Source of the DNA: Anticarsia gemmatalis
Taxonomy: Eukaryota > Arthropoda > Insecta > Lepidoptera > Erebidae
Reading direction: 5' to 3'
DNA: 64,000 nt
Assembly (NCBI RefSeq): GCF_050436995.1
Contig: NC_134767.1
Location: 1,550,001-1,614,000 of the forward strand
Both the position numbers and the translations under genes were made by a program. The first letter of the stretch is position 1. The number at the start of each line of letters is the position of its first letter. Below, piece by piece: positions 43,521 through 55,307 of this stretch. Below the pieces are notes generated by a model. It was not told the origin of the DNA and did not search any database. It saw nothing but the letters and a program-made list of their open reading frames with translations.

Positions 43521-44126
43521 TACCGTAAAACGGGGTGAATAGAATTCGCGGGGTGAATAGAAAAAAAATCAGGAATGTTTTCAAGCCCAATATTTGAGTA
43601 CTCCTCGTTTAAGAATTTTATTCAAATTTGAAATGATTACACGTCGATATTTCTTCTCTGCGGTGTCATAATTGTTGAAATGTTTAAATTGATATTTATA
43701 CCCAAAAAATTGCTTCAAAGTCAACCGTCCTCGAATGCCTTAATGGTCCATACAATTTTTTCAAAACTTTGGATTTAAAGTGGAATTTCTTTTCTAATGA
43801 GTTGTTTGGAGTGTTTATCTCTTTAGGTGTATATTTATCTATAAAGATACAATATTGTTAATTGAAAAAACGTTTTAAAACACAATTTTTCCATTCACCC
43901 CTTTGGTCGTTTCGATTCACCCCTATCGCTGGGTGAATAGAAATTGACCATTTTTTTAATGAAATATCGTAAAATGATGCATATTTTTGGACAAATATGG
44001 TTTTAACTCTTTCTTCATGGCGCCGGACATAATATAAAATAACCCGACAATAAAAATAACAAGTTATTCGCTACAAATTTTTAGGACAAAGTTGAAAATT
44101 GTTTCTATTCACCCCGTTTTACGGTA
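43521..44126. mobile_element. 606-bp TIR element (MITE-like)
   Basis: taccgtaaaacggggtgaat (43521) and attcaccccgttttacggta (ending 44126) are perfect inverted ends over about 24 bp. The motif ggggtgaatag recurs inside the left end (43549-43560) and near 43931, and attcacccct recurs in reverse (43891-43924). No ORF. Flanks ccgag and tcgag suggest a 4-5-bp duplication, or a TA target if the ends start at ccgtaaaacgg. Confidence 0.8.
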
Positions 44127-44507
44127 TCGAGTTAAAAATCGGTTCGGTAGGAAGCGTTTTGTTTGCTTTTTGCCTTATGAAACCTTCTTGAGATGTGATT
44201 AATTGTAGGAACAAGTTGTTGCATAAATGAGCTAGTGAGAGAGATTTTTGTACTGAAAAAAATACCTTTTATTAACTAACTAGCTAAAACTTAGAATTGT
44301 CCCTCCTGTTTCCTTGATTAAAAAGTAGCCTATCTTCGTTTCCTCATCTTCAAATATTTTTATACTGAGTTCCATATAAATCTGACTGAAGTTTGCTTTC
44401 GGAAACATTTACTTCAGCTCATGTTGATTTGGCGACATCTAGAATCAAACATTTTCGAAGATCTTAGAAGTTCGGACCAATTAGCCAGACAACCAATATT
44501 CGAGGGT
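44127..44507. other. No gene seen
   Basis: AT-rich spacer; a 64-codon plus frame at 44421-44615 runs into the RTE fragment and is a shadow. Confidence 0.4.
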
Positions 44508-44640
44508 TATCGTGTTATATCCCAGGTAACTGGGTTGTGGAGGTCCTATAGGCTTTCGCTCCATATAAAATACCAGTATTCAGCTGCATCCGGTGAGACT
44601 GGAAGCCAACTCTAACATAGTTGGAAGAAAGGAGATCTTC
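44508..44640 (+). mobile_element. RTE-type LINE 3' end, copy 2
   Basis: Same order as 35812-35940 with about 85% identity, ending aacatagttggaagaaagga. Confidence 0.65.
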
Positions 44641-44907
44641 TTCTATAGACAAAATTGTCTGTGAGGCGTCGAAAAACCGCACTTGAATATGTAAGATAAG
44701 TCTATCTCAATTCAGGCTTGCCCTAGAGTGTGTTCTCACCCTTAATCACGCAAAGGAAGCTTACAATGTTGCCGCATAACAAATTAAAATTGTACGCATT
44801 ACATACTCGTACTATTTGTTAAACTACCATTAAATACAAATATACAGTTTTTTTTCGTTAACAAGTCAACAACTACAACGTATCTTTAAATGTTTATTTT
44901 TTAGAGA

Positions 44908-45085
44908 AACGATTGGGTTAAGCAACTTTTACTGAGGTGATTGATTAGATGGGTAGCCGCAGAATTTTGGCTACTCGCGTCTGCGCTTTCGAAAGTCAAT
45001 GACGGACGTTTGTCAATTGAGATAACAATTATAGCTAAGCCACTTCAAAGACTTTTGATGGCTTGAACAACTTTGACACTAAAGC
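44908..45085 (+). mobile_element. 5S-like SINE, diverged copy
   Basis: gattgggttaagcaactttt and tagatgggtagccgc keep the 5S-like boxes; aacaactttgacacta marks the 3' end. Confidence 0.55.
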
Positions 45086-47164
45086 AACTGAATATACTAA
45101 AAAAAATAAGAAATATCGGTCATCGACCCCTATTTCCCACATATTATAAATAAAAACAAAACCTTATAATTATCCTTTACATAAATTAAAATTCAATCAG
45201 GTGATTCCGCCGGCAGACCTAGTATGGTGAACAAAAAAACTATGGCGAAGCGAGTACAGGTACAGTCAGCAAAAAAACGTTAGCGTATAATTATTATCGT
45301 CCTTATGAGGCTGTGCAAAACTAGCTTTACCTGTGGGTTTGTTTGAGTTAATAAGAACTTTTTGTTAAGTATGTTGGGTTATACGTAATGGTTGCTGTTT
45401 CTTGTAAAGTGCAATAGAGTATAAAGTCTAGAAATACACTGAAAATATGTGTATTTATGTCAAATTCATGGGCATGATAGACATTGATATTGAACCCGGG
45501 AGTTTTTTATACAGTGCAGCAGTCGTGACGTGGCAAATATACGTATTATTTTAACCACTGTGTTATAGAGACCATCATATTGGTCAGAAATACCTTTTTA
45601 AAATAATCCTCTTCCAAGATAAAACCTATCTATCACAACAAATTTCATAAAAATCGGTACAGCAAGTTACGCACAAATTCACTCACCCAAGTGGAAATAT
45701 TCGCTGAAGTATATTAAAGGTATATTATAGATTATGAATCTCCATCCTTCGATCAGTTGTTGCATCGTTTGAGCTCAATATTCCCATATTATCAACTACT
45801 TATTCTTGATAGCCGTCAAAAATAAATAGGTATCAAACGGGTTTTCTTCACTAGGTATGTAGTATATGAAACTTAGTTACTTGCATGATTCTATGCAATT
45901 AACTTGTACTTAAGTATTTTTCCAATAGTATTTTTGAAACTTAGAGCTTAACCCCTCTCTTGTCCGGAAGAAGACTTCAAGTGGGGCAATGATGGATAAA
46001 AAACTTTATTTTAAATAAAAAAAAACCATGAAATACTCGTGGTACTAATAGTGTACCTGAAGTATTAATTACTGGGTACTATGGTTTTAGTAACATCTCA
46101 TGAACTTTTTTTTCTAAACTTACATTTACCAATGCATCCTGCAAAGCAAATCAGGTTCTTATTTTAGTCCAAAATATTATGAGTACTAGTACCTGTATTT
46201 TATTGTAAAATATTGATACAATCAGCGTCAAAAAAAATGTATACGTTGTCACATTTACAATCGTACTCACCTAGCAACATAAAACAGAAATCAAAATAAA
46301 ATAATTTTTGAAGGGTCTCTTATGCAGCAAACGTGATTTTTTTACGAAAACTGAAAAAGTCAATGCTTTAACAATATACTAAGCACTAAGTACATAAACA
46401 GTTCTAAATTTAATGTAAAAAAACAAAGCAAACAAGAGCATGTATTTAAAAGTTACAGTTTGTTATAAACGCCGCTCATATTGCGTGAGCCGAGACACGC
46501 GATTGAGGCGTATAAGTATGAGGCACCTAAAATGCTGCTTAATTGAAATTTAGACTAAAATAATGCTGCTTAGTTTTAATTATAATTATTTTTATATAAC
46601 TGTATAAAAATGAAACTATTGCTTTGAGCGTCCTATAAGGAAGCTATTTATGTTATAAATAGGGTAGGCATAAAAAATATCAAGATAAAAAATTAAAAGT
46701 TTTTTTTAAGTCTTACTAATTATATACTATAAGATAGTATTTAGTCACTAAGATAGACAAATAAATATATTTCACACGTATTTTTTGCTACCTCGATAGA
46801 ATTAGCGCGCTAAAAACTTGACGAATTCTAACATTATGATGTCATAATTTTAAGTATTTTTGTAAAATATTTTTGTATCGGGCGACGCCGGGCCGCAATT
46901 TATGTATATTATTTTAATGGAAGGAAGCAAATGTATTAGGTAATAGGAAAATACTAGTTTCCTCAATTTGGTCTAATGTAAAAGTTACCTATTACAGAGA
47001 TATCAATTTAATGGGCTATTAATTTATATACAAATTTTAATAACGTTTGCTTTCCGGTAAAATGCATTAGTTGCTAATTTAAAGGTGGCCTTGTTACATA
47101 CTTTACATTGATTCGAATCCTGGCTGTCGTTTAATGCGAGCCCCAAAAAAATTTAGATTAATAC
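45086..47164. other. No gene; one GC patch and short repeat pieces
   Basis: 45256-45290 and 46218-46250 share (a)cagtcagc..aaaaaa motifs also seen in reverse at 57826-57850. 46466-46535 is a CpG-rich patch (attgcgtgagccgagacacg) of unknown meaning, open in two minus frames. 46875-46905 is another small GC patch. Confidence 0.35.
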
Positions 47165-47425
47165 ATAATATCATGCCTCTTATACCTGAAGGTGTAAGCA
47201 AGGATACCATATAATACACCTACGTTTTCTATTAACAATTGCAATCGCATATGATAGGAGACGACTCTACTACCATTTACCGGGTACGCTCTAAAATCTC
47301 GGGCTACCTATAAGAAATATTGTGATCTAAATTAGAAAGAACAAATCGCACATTACCCGACACAGGAATCAAACTCGAGACCTAAATATCGCCACTACGT
47401 ACCGCGCCACAGAGGCAATTTTTTC
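47165..47425 (-). mobile_element. SINE-3 fragments, body and head
   Basis: 47165-47290 is the 3' body (atcatgcctcttatacctga, ataggagacga). 47340-47425 is a tRNA-like head (gaatcaaactcgagacc as B box, accgcgccacagaggcaa as A box). Together they are probably one diverged minus-strand SINE. Confidence 0.55.
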
Positions 47426-47457
47426 TTTTCGCAGTTTCATTACTCATATACAATTAT

Positions 47458-47685
47458 TTGCCAATACAAGAGATAATTATTCTCTTTGATTCAACCTCAA
47501 AAATTCCCGGGGATACTGAATATAATTTCAATCTTAGAAACCAAGCAGCATTTTACCTCCCATCTAAACTATATATAGAAAAAGGCTGTTCGCAAAGATA
47601 TATTGTGGACGACTACGTTTTTATGGGATCACACAATTTATGGTATAATCTTATTAATGGCGGAGTCATGGTAACGTATGTGTGA
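47458..47685 (+). CDS. Protein-like 75-codon frame, unrecognised
   Basis: The frame from 47458 has only a TTG at its head, ending TGA at 47683-47685. Residues 15-42 (IPGDTEYNFNLRN, then AFYLPSKLYIEKG) look like true protein rather than AT noise. I cannot assign a family with confidence: a faint likeness to capsid-type proteins of Polinton-like elements came to mind, but there is no catalytic motif to test. It may be an exon (a gtatgt lies at 47676-47681), a fragment of a mobile element, or chance. It sits next to a SINE and has no neighbouring coding sequence. Confidence 0.2.
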   Translation: MPIQEIIILFDSTSKIPGDTEYNFNLRNQAAFYLPSKLYIEKGCSQRYIVDDYVFMGSHNLWYNLINGGVMVTYV

Positions 47686-48297
47686 AACTGTATAAAACCA
47701 CGCTCGTATTATGGGAAGCGAAACGCTTTTTGTGACGCAAATATTTATTTGTCGTGATAGCACTTGTAATCGTAAATGTATTTTTGTCTTGGGATTATTA
47801 GGTTTTTGTTATTTACAGTATTTTCATTTCAATTATGATAAGAAGTTATACAATACGGGAATGAACGCGACTATGCATTTTAATGCATTATTATTTTATT
47901 ACTTTCAAAGTAAAAGTCTGAAAAATCCTCCGAGCTGACCTGAAGTTAAAATATTATACAGTTGCTACGTATAAGTATAGGCATATATTCAATAATTTGT
48001 ATTGAGTAAGTCAGTAAATGAAATATTGAGAGTTAGACAGTTTAGCGTTCACTACCTCATATACGTCATAAGCTTACGTTAAAATATTACTTGGGACCAT
48101 GTTTACCAGAAACGATCTTATTCCTTCAACGAATAATGATGTTGGTAAAAACGAACTGGCTTATTTCGTGACAAAAATATCTATTGAAATGTTCTTTAAC
48201 GATAAACATAATATCGATATTTTTGTAAACAAACTTCAATGAGTTTTCATGTTGTTCAGTCATTCAACATTGCATTTTTTCGTAATTATTATGTCAT
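47686..48297. other. No gene seen
   Basis: AT-rich; the 75-codon frame at 47711-47938 is not protein-like. Confidence 0.35.
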
Positions 48298-48320
48298 AAA
48301 TAAATCGAATAATAATTTGC

Positions 48321-48620
48321 AGTGATAGCCGAGTGGTATAAGTTGACACCTCCCACGCAAGTGGTCGCAGGTTCGAACCCGAGGCAACACACCAATGACT
48401 TTTCGAAGTTATGTGTGTATTAGAAATAATTATCACATGCTCCAACGGTGAAGGAAAACATCGTGAGGAAACCTTGCATGCCTAAAATTTGTTTAAAACA
48501 TTTATTGAGGGCATGCAAAGTCCCCAACCCGCACTTGGCCAGCGTGGTGGACTCAAGGCCTAACCCCTCCCTCATTACGGGAGGAGACCCTTGCCCAGCA
48601 GTGGGACATTAATGGGTTAA
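48321..48620 (+). mobile_element. tRNA-derived SINE-2, full reference copy
   Basis: Head: A box gatagccgagtggt (48324-48337) and B box ggttcgaaccc, as in Leu/Ser-type tRNAs. Body: aattatcacatgctccaacg, gaaaacatcgtgagga, cttgcatgcctaaa. Tail: cccgcacttggccagcgtgg, ggcctaacccctccc, tgcccagcagtgggacatta and atgggtt, a 3' end like those of lepidopteran LINEs and presumably what the partner reverse transcriptase recognises. The flanks share aaataaatcga (48298-48308 and 48640-48650), a possible duplication slightly offset from the head. The minus frame across it is a shadow. Confidence 0.85.
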
Positions 48621-48650
48621 ATTTTTTATTTTTATTTTTAAATAAATCGA

Positions 48651-49208
48651 TCACGTCTTTGTTTTGTTTATTTAAACTTGAACTAGTGAATTGGGTTTAT
48701 TTTTAGGCTTTTTCGTGTTTAATAGCCGTGACCGTTTTACGAGTTGACTTAAAAAATACTATTTATATCCTTTTGCATTATTCAGAAAGGTTTTAATTTA
48801 GGCATGAGAGTTAGGCCTTTCATTTCTTAGAACTCCAGCGTGCTAGCCATGCGTAGGTAGGGACTATGCATCATTTTAAATATATTCGAAGGTCTCGGTT
48901 ATTTTTGTATGAGTTTTGACGCTATTGAATAGATAAACTACTGTTAAATGTACCTCAGAAACCGGGGGAAAATAATGCAAAGTAAATCCACGATATGTTT
49001 TTGTTGCCGATAATTAAGTGACAAGGATTTGTTTTAAACACTTCGAAAACCATCTTAATAAAAGACACTGGTATTATTGATAATCACTTACCAACAATTT
49101 TTTATTTTATAAACTGCAGTTGCAAACTATGCTGCTAAAATTTATTTTCAAATAGAAAAAATATTTGCCTCCTATTTCCGTAAATTAGAAACTTAAAAAA
49201 TAACTTAC
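48651..49208. other. No exon recognised; would be intron of the next gene
   Basis: AT-rich. 48780-48860 is a diverged SINE-2-like piece. It lies immediately 3' (minus strand) of the donor at 49208. Confidence 0.35.
49203..49208 (-). other. Splice donor GTAAGT
   Basis: Perfect consensus donor after the exon ending at 49209; the main support for calling that exon. Confidence 0.45.
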
Positions 49209-49340
49209 ATTATCGGCTGTAACACTGTTTTCCTCATCCATAACTCCTAAAGAACCACAGCGGTAACCTTCATCAAATTGTATCGAACAAAAAACAGTTT
49301 GAACATCACGCCACTGCTCGGATGATTCGATCCCCACCAT
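49209..49340 (-). CDS. Probable first coding exon of a host gene
   Basis: On the minus strand an ATG at 49340-49338, directly preceded by an in-frame TGA, opens 44 codons that run without interruption to a consensus donor, AAT|GTAAGT (49208-49203), phase 0. The peptide starts MVGIESSEQWRDVQTVFCS and ends with MDEENSVTADN, with two Cys in CS...YRCG. Codon use is far more protein-like than the surrounding DNA and no known repeat matches it. No signal peptide or membrane segment is obvious. I do not recognise the family, and the following exons are not identified; they should lie at lower coordinates, perhaps outside the window. It could also be a relic of an old mobile-element gene. Confidence 0.5.
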
Positions 49341-49404
49341 TCAATTATAACGCTTCACTTTACTAGTATCCTGGGGATAAATCGGCTGTTTTGTTTTGTT
49401 TCTA

Positions 49405-49565
49405 ACCGACTTTAAATAAAGGAGGAGATAATCAATTCGACAGTATTTTTTTACTAACGGGCTGAAGTGCGACCTTGTATAACTAATCAGTTTTTAAAAA
49501 AAGGAAAAGGTTTGAAAACCGACTTTAAAAAAGGAGGCGATTCTCAATTCCACTGTGTTTTTTTT
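49405..49565 (+). repeat. Tandem 'aaccgacttta' repeat
   Basis: aaccgactttaaataaagga and aaccgactttaaaaaaggag, each followed by tcaattc and a T run, lie about 108 bp apart. It is a common lepidopteran repeat motif. Confidence 0.55.
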
Positions 49566-50164
49566 TACTTCTAAAGCGACGGCTAATATGGGCATTGTAT
49601 GATATGTGAATGATATAAGCCTCCTTGATCTTATTTGATGATTAAGGACACGTTTATAGGTGCAGGTTGACTGTTATTAAAAAAGACATGAATATAAGCT
49701 CAATAATATAATTAATTATGATTGTTACAACAAACATGTCTTCAAATAAAATTGATGTAAGCAATAATTTTGATGCAATGTCAAAATCATTACATTCAAT
49801 GTAAAAAATAAAATGGAAGTCGATTGAAAACGCGACTTATAAAAGTAGAAAACTCCAGATTGCAACTTGAATATTTCTGTAAAAACCGATTTTTCCTTTG
49901 CAATATGACACAGGAATTCAGCTTCGCACGACTATTTAAAACTATTAAACATAACACAATTTGTTATGGTAACAAATAAAAATATAATATTACATCATAA
50001 CATTTGATATGGATAAGTTTTTACAAGAACCGGTCGGTATTATGACAAAAAATATCGATTAGGAGATCGGTCTTATACTAGATTTTTTTACGGACTTTTT
50101 ATTATAGTGATGTCATGTTATTGATAAGAATAGTGATAGGCAATGCTTAAGCATTCGACTCCTA
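49566..50164. other. No gene seen
   Basis: AT-rich spacer. Confidence 0.35.
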
Positions 50165-50410
50165 CGCGATTGGACAGGGGTTGCAACCTGTGACCAACGA
50201 TTTTTTGAGAATATCACTTGTTCTTATGGCAAAGGAATACGTATCGAGCTACAATACACCGTGATGAAACCTTGCAAGTCTAAAAGTTCTATAAAACGGT
50301 TCTTGAATGTACTATGCAAGGTCCCCAACCCTCACTTGGGAGACGCGGTAGACACAAGGCTTAAAGGCCCCTCCTGGGAAAAGACTTTACCTAGCACTGG
50401 GATAGAAATA
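50165..50410 (+). mobile_element. SINE-2, diverged copy
   Basis: ggttgcaacctgtgacc, gatgaaaccttgcaagtct, aaggtccccaaccctcactt and tacctagcactggga. The 79-codon frame over it is a shadow. Confidence 0.55.
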
Positions 50411-50467
50411 TATTATGTAAAAAATATGCTATACCTAACGCTTAATTTTTTTACATTTTACATCCAG

Positions 50468-50580
50468 TTTACAAACTATCTTTGTACTAAATTTTATTAA
50501 AATCTGTCCAGTAGTTTCTGCGTAATTGAATATCAAACATCCACACAAACTTATTGCATTTATAATATAATATTAGTGGG
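50468..50580 (-). mobile_element. Helitron 5' end fragment
   Basis: Minus strand: CCCACTAATATTATATTATAA, then tgcaataagtttgtgtgg and cgcagaaactactggacag. 5' portion only. Confidence 0.5.
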
Positions 50581-50639
50581 ACTGATGTCATTGCTTTAAG
50601 TAGAGCAATTTTGTCATCATCGACGCATAGCTGGGAATA

Positions 50640-50830
50640 TGTCGCAATAGTTAAAGTGGTGACCAAACCACTATCATTGCAATGTCATAAGTTCGAATCT
50701 TATTAGGGGCATAAATCGTTGTATGACCTACAATTGTAACCTCGGGCGCATAGAACTATTTGTATGTATGTCTGAAATATATTCAAAAATTACTGTACGG
50801 ATTTGAAACAGATTCCAGAAAAGATTAACC
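50640..50830 (+). repeat. tRNA-like head and Helitron-like piece
   Basis: 50640-50710 has gcaatagttaaagtgg and a B-box-like taagttcgaatctta. 50765-50820 has ttactgtacggatttgaaa. Confidence 0.35.
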
Positions 50831-50989
50831 AAGATTTTTATAAGTTGGCAATTAAATACAGTAGATTCTTGCCAGCTATTCTCATTTTCATTTCCATACT
50901 GGCGATAAATTGAGTACCAGTATCTATATTTGATAATTATAAATATCGTTAGATTAAATTAACAAATAAAATAAACAAAAATTAATTTA

Positions 50990-51170
50990 ATCCATCACTG
51001 TTCCACTACTGAGCAAGGGTCTCCTCGTGTAATGAGGTATGGGTTAGGCCTTGAGTCCACCACGCTGGCCAATTCCGGGTTGGGGACTTTGTATACCTTC
51101 AAGAACTGCTCTAAAGAGAACTCACAGGCATGCAAGGTTGCATCACGATGTTTTGCTTCGCCGTTAGAAC
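50990..51170 (-). mobile_element. SINE-2, 5'-truncated inverted copy
   Basis: tgttccactactgagcaagg, taatgaggtatgggttagg and atgcaaggttgcatcacgat. Confidence 0.65.
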
Positions 51171-51360
51171 AGAATAAAAAAAAATCTAAAATATTTTATT
51201 GACATAAAATCTGTTACAATATCCACATATTGTCCTGACATCTATGCTAGCCGAAGCTGTGTTACAGATGCCAGTGTCTTCACCCTTATTTATTAACATG
51301 ACAATATTTTGTCATAAAACAGAAAGAGTAATAAGAAAATATGAACATCAAACTATAACT

Positions 51361-51431
51361 ATGTGTGTGTGTGTGCGTGTGTGTGAGTGTATGTGTGTGT
51401 GTGTACGTGTGCGTTTGTGTGTGTGTGTGTA
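51361..51431 (+). repeat. GT-rich microsatellite
   Basis: Imperfect (GT)n with gc, ga and ac interruptions. The open frames over it are artefacts. Confidence 0.9.
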
Positions 51432-52354
51432 TAACATTTATGTTTATGAGGTATCCCTTACTTAATCCATTACTAAAACTAAGTGTTAAATTTATTAGAT
51501 AACTTAAACCTAATAGATTTAATAACTATTGTCTCCATTGTGTTGCTAAACAATAAAATATTTCGGTCACTCAATGAATCACTTAGAATGTGGTCGAACG
51601 AGATAGATAACATATTTTAAAGCCTTACTGATTGCTTTGTGCCTGTGACCTAAGCTAAGTATCCGTTTTAAGGCGAATAAGCTATAAAATAAAATTAAAT
51701 TCAATAAAATATACTAATATTTTATACAAAATCGACTTCAAATCATTTTTTGTTCCGGCCGAAGCGTACCACCATATAAGTATCACAGAACAAACGTTAT
51801 CATCAAAGTAATAAAAGTTGCACATTTTTAACATAAAACCAAAACTCCCCGTCAGTTTTTAATTTAAATGAGACCATAAGTAAAATGAGAAAATAGCAGT
51901 TTCCAATTAAAAAGTATCATCTAAATCGGTCTATTCGTCCATCCAATAAAAATATTTTGAAGTCTATTCTGTTTCGGATGTTTCATTCTAATAAATAGAA
52001 TTATAATATATTAGTCAATTACTAAACTAGTTTCTTTGTCACCATAATTCTGTTTGATAGAAAAACAACCGTTCTTTTGCAAACATTCTGATTAATGATT
52101 AACATAGCTATAGCACTGTCTAAAAAACATAGCAAAATTAAATAATAACCTGTCATCAACAAATAAATAACCAAAATACTAATCATAATAATTTCAAAAC
52201 TCACAATTACATTTTGAAGTCCATGACGTTTTAATATACGAGTACGTATTGCAACGATTGCTAAAGTGACCTTGTAATCATTGGCGTTACAACTTGACAT
52301 ATAGTATGACATATAACATGTATTATTTCCGTAGTAAGAGGTCACATAGACACA
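51432..52354. other. No gene seen
   Basis: The 111-codon minus frame at 52022-52357 is long and hydrophobic but AT-biased (Ile/Leu/Tyr/Met-rich), and its head is SINE-3 sequence. I regard it as chance. Confidence 0.35.
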
Positions 52355-52766
52355 CATAATGTCATGTTATACCCGAAAGAGTAGGCAAGTTTCATACACC
52401 AGCATTTCACTAAGTTGGTAATGTTCATGTAACAGGTGGGTCTCTTGCCATATTATGTCGGGCACTTTACCAAACTCTGTACTATTCATGACAATAATCT
52501 AAAAAGTACCTAATATTGCGCCTGTTATTTTCAAAAGGGTAGGCTGAGGGGTATGAAAGGTACTCATGTTTTACCATAGGCAATGTAAAAGAAGGCGAAC
52601 CTAAATACCTAAACAGGGATCGTTACCAAACTCCGGATTAAACTTCCTACTGAAAAATATTTAATTGTTAATTAGAAAAAAACCAACAGTACTTTATTCG
52701 AACCGGAATTTGAACCCGAGACCTCGTGATCGGCAGTCTTATTCACTACCGACTACGCTACAGCGT
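52355..52766 (-). mobile_element. Two adjacent SINE-3 copies, inverted
   Basis: 52512-52766 is near full length: 3' end ttgcgcctgttatttt, body ggcaatgtaaaagaaggcg and ttaccaaactccgg, B box gaatttgaacccgagacc, A-box region gactacgctacagcg. 52355-52505 is a 3' fragment (atgtcatgttatacccgaa, ccaaactctgtacta). Confidence 0.65.
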
Positions 52767-54104
52767 ATAGTATGGCTAAAAGATACGAGTATTATTTATT
52801 TATTGAGAGGTCAGACTATTGTTTGCCAATAATTCTATGATTCGAGTGGTGACGGGTTCAAGGTTAGTGTTGATTTAGGGTTGGTACTGGTTAAATATGA
52901 AAGTTATAAGATATTGATTTCTGAAAGATTTTTGTGATTCCGATAAAGTACTTTGACAATTTTATAAATGGCCATTACAAATAACGAAATATTTGTTGAA
53001 AAATATGTAAGTATTTTTTTTTTCCGGGCAAATATAGAAACAAGTTTTATAAGATATAATATAGATTCGCACTGTTTATTGTCATTATTGTCACTAAAGA
53101 AAATAACCAATATAACAAATATATTGTTTAATTTAAACAATTACATAAATAAAATATTAGGAAAAAACTCAAAATGAGAATTAATTACTCTGTTTTAGGG
53201 CCCCAAAAAAAAATACATTCCATTTACATGCCCAGAATATTCATCATACAACTAGAAATACACATCCCTAAACTAGTTAAAACTGGTTTAGCCTGCGGTC
53301 TGTATGTTACTCCTCATTTAACCATAAGTGTATGCGATCACAGTTCATTGTCACGTTTTATAAGATCAACTTACTTTTACCTGCGGTGTTACTCGGTGTA
53401 GGAATGAGAATAGATTCCCATGATTATGATCTTCATTGAGTTAGTGCATGTTGTAAGGAGAAGAGACAGTTTTGTTAAAAAAAATGAGCAATTACTATCT
53501 TAACACTAGCTTCAGCTTCTCGCTGTAAAAATGTCTTGTTGTTTAATCCGTGTTAGGATTTGTCAGTGAACTCAATTTCATCAAAATCAGCTCAATAGTT
53601 TCGGCGTAATTAAATAACAGAAATAAAGATTCCGAAAAAAAATATAAAGGGCGTAATTTGATAGCTAGAATCCACGCATGTAAAAAAACTGCGGAATATT
53701 ATAAATTCAAATTTTACAAACATTAGAAAATTATTAGCTTTTCACATATGGAGCTTAAAGAAATCCTGGCAGAGACCGTCATCTATTTAATAAGTTCTAT
53801 TTTTTTTATTTTTAATAATTAATTCTTATACCTACAAACTAAGGAATTCGCTTTTAAATAAACATCACTTAAGGAGTTTTCTTTTTAATATTTGTTCTAC
53901 CAATATTTTAAAGAGCGTCGCTTGACGACAAATCTTTTGTAAAAATATGCATTCTTTGTTGTTTTTGTTTTTAGAGGTTATGTCTTCCACGTGATGGAAA
54001 ACGTGTTAGATTAGTATTGCTCTAATGCATAATATGTTATTATTATTTGTAACTTTTCTTTTGTAATATTAGTTTAACTACCTAGTTTTTTTTTAAAGCA
54101 TTGA
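52767..54104. other. No gene seen
   Basis: AT-rich; frames at 52904-53401 are short and not protein-like. 53560-53640 resembles Helitron-like debris. Confidence 0.35.
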
Positions 54105-54205
54105 TGATCTATGCGACCGATTTCGGCCATGGTGACCACTTCGACTCCTAATTAAATCGGCGCTGATGCGCACGCAGATGGCTTATATAGCCAATTTTAT
54201 TACAT
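54105..54205 (+). repeat. Dispersed repeat, class unknown
   Basis: tgatctatgcgaccgatttc, ggccatggtgacca and ggcttatatagcca. I recall this opening from lepidopteran interspersed repeats. Confidence 0.4.
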
Positions 54206-54245
54206 AACTCACGTGAGTTTTTAAAAGCATCAGTACCGTATTGAA

Positions 54246-54520
54246 CTCCCTCTGTGGCGCGGTTGTGAATCCGGCCGCTACTCATGAAGTAGTTTTTTTT
54301 TTCTTAGTTCGATTCCCAGGTCGAACTAAGAACTACATATATCTATTCTAATTTATACTCGTATAAGAATATTCCTAAATAGCAGCCCGGGGATTGGTAA
54401 CGTGCCCGCTAAATGGCAATTAGCTCGCCCGCTATTACATGGGACTAACATTGTTAATCATGGCGGAACGTAAATATATTTCATTAACATCGCCCTACAC
54501 CTTCGAGTATAGCAAGTGTG
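54246..54520 (+). mobile_element. SINE-3, nearly complete copy
   Basis: A box ctgtggcgcggttgt near 54251, B box agttcgattccc near 54307, body agcagcccggggattggtaa, tagctcgcccgctattacat, gggactaacattg and a 3' end near cctacaccttcgagtat. Confidence 0.7.
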
Positions 54521-55307
54521 ATATAAGTTATATATGTTTCTTATATAGTTTCAATACTCGGCACATGTTACATTGTTATACCTTATATATAAGATTATGT
54601 AAACAAGTTATATATTGTTATTGTTGTTATGTAACGTAGTGTCGCAGTTATTAGGCGCCGTGCCAAAGGATAGGCTTCGCAGGAATTTTGCGATGAAATT
54701 GTGTTAGGATCAAAGGTCATGTGTAGGGCTGGCACTCTTACTTTACTGTCTTGTTAAAAATATAAATGGGAATATTTTAACAATAACATAGCGCCATGCC
54801 ATGGCCGTAGCTGGTCGTGAATTCGATTCCGTTGCAGATCTGAATTTGTTTTATCCATAAATACTTACTTCGAGAAAACTTACTTTTAATTTATAATTAT
54901 TTGTCCCTTCATTAGGCGAAATGTCATTCACAAAGTAAAGTAATATTTTAAACTATATGAAATATCCATCGAATGAATGACAATAACAATAATAATCTTT
55001 TCGTTCATCTGATCCGGTGATCAAACTAAAGTTTACACAACTACGTTGAGTTAAGTTTACATAATTACTTTTCCACCAAAGCGACAAAGCTCTACAGTAA
55101 GCCGACAAGTGGCAACCCTATTAGCTTCGGATGTCAAAAAACTAACGAGGGTCTATTTTTTGGTATTTGCCCTGAATTTGACGTATCGACAGTTGATTTA
55201 GGTTTTCAATATGCTGATGAGTGCCTTATTTTCTTGATCAGTTTTTTTGACGATCTATCAAAAGAAAATATCTGGATCGACAGATTACAAAGGCTTTTAA
55301 AAAGCTT
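54521..55307. other. No gene; one tRNA-like remnant
   Basis: 54790-54850 has a B-box-like gaattcgattccg. 54640-54720 is moderately GC-rich and unexplained. Confidence 0.35.

Noticed and set aside
51361..51465. Cys/Val-rich frame
   Set aside because: Translation of a GT microsatellite.
52022..52357. 111-codon hydrophobic minus frame, possible membrane protein
   Set aside because: Composition follows AT bias, there is no conserved motif, and its start lies in SINE-3 sequence.
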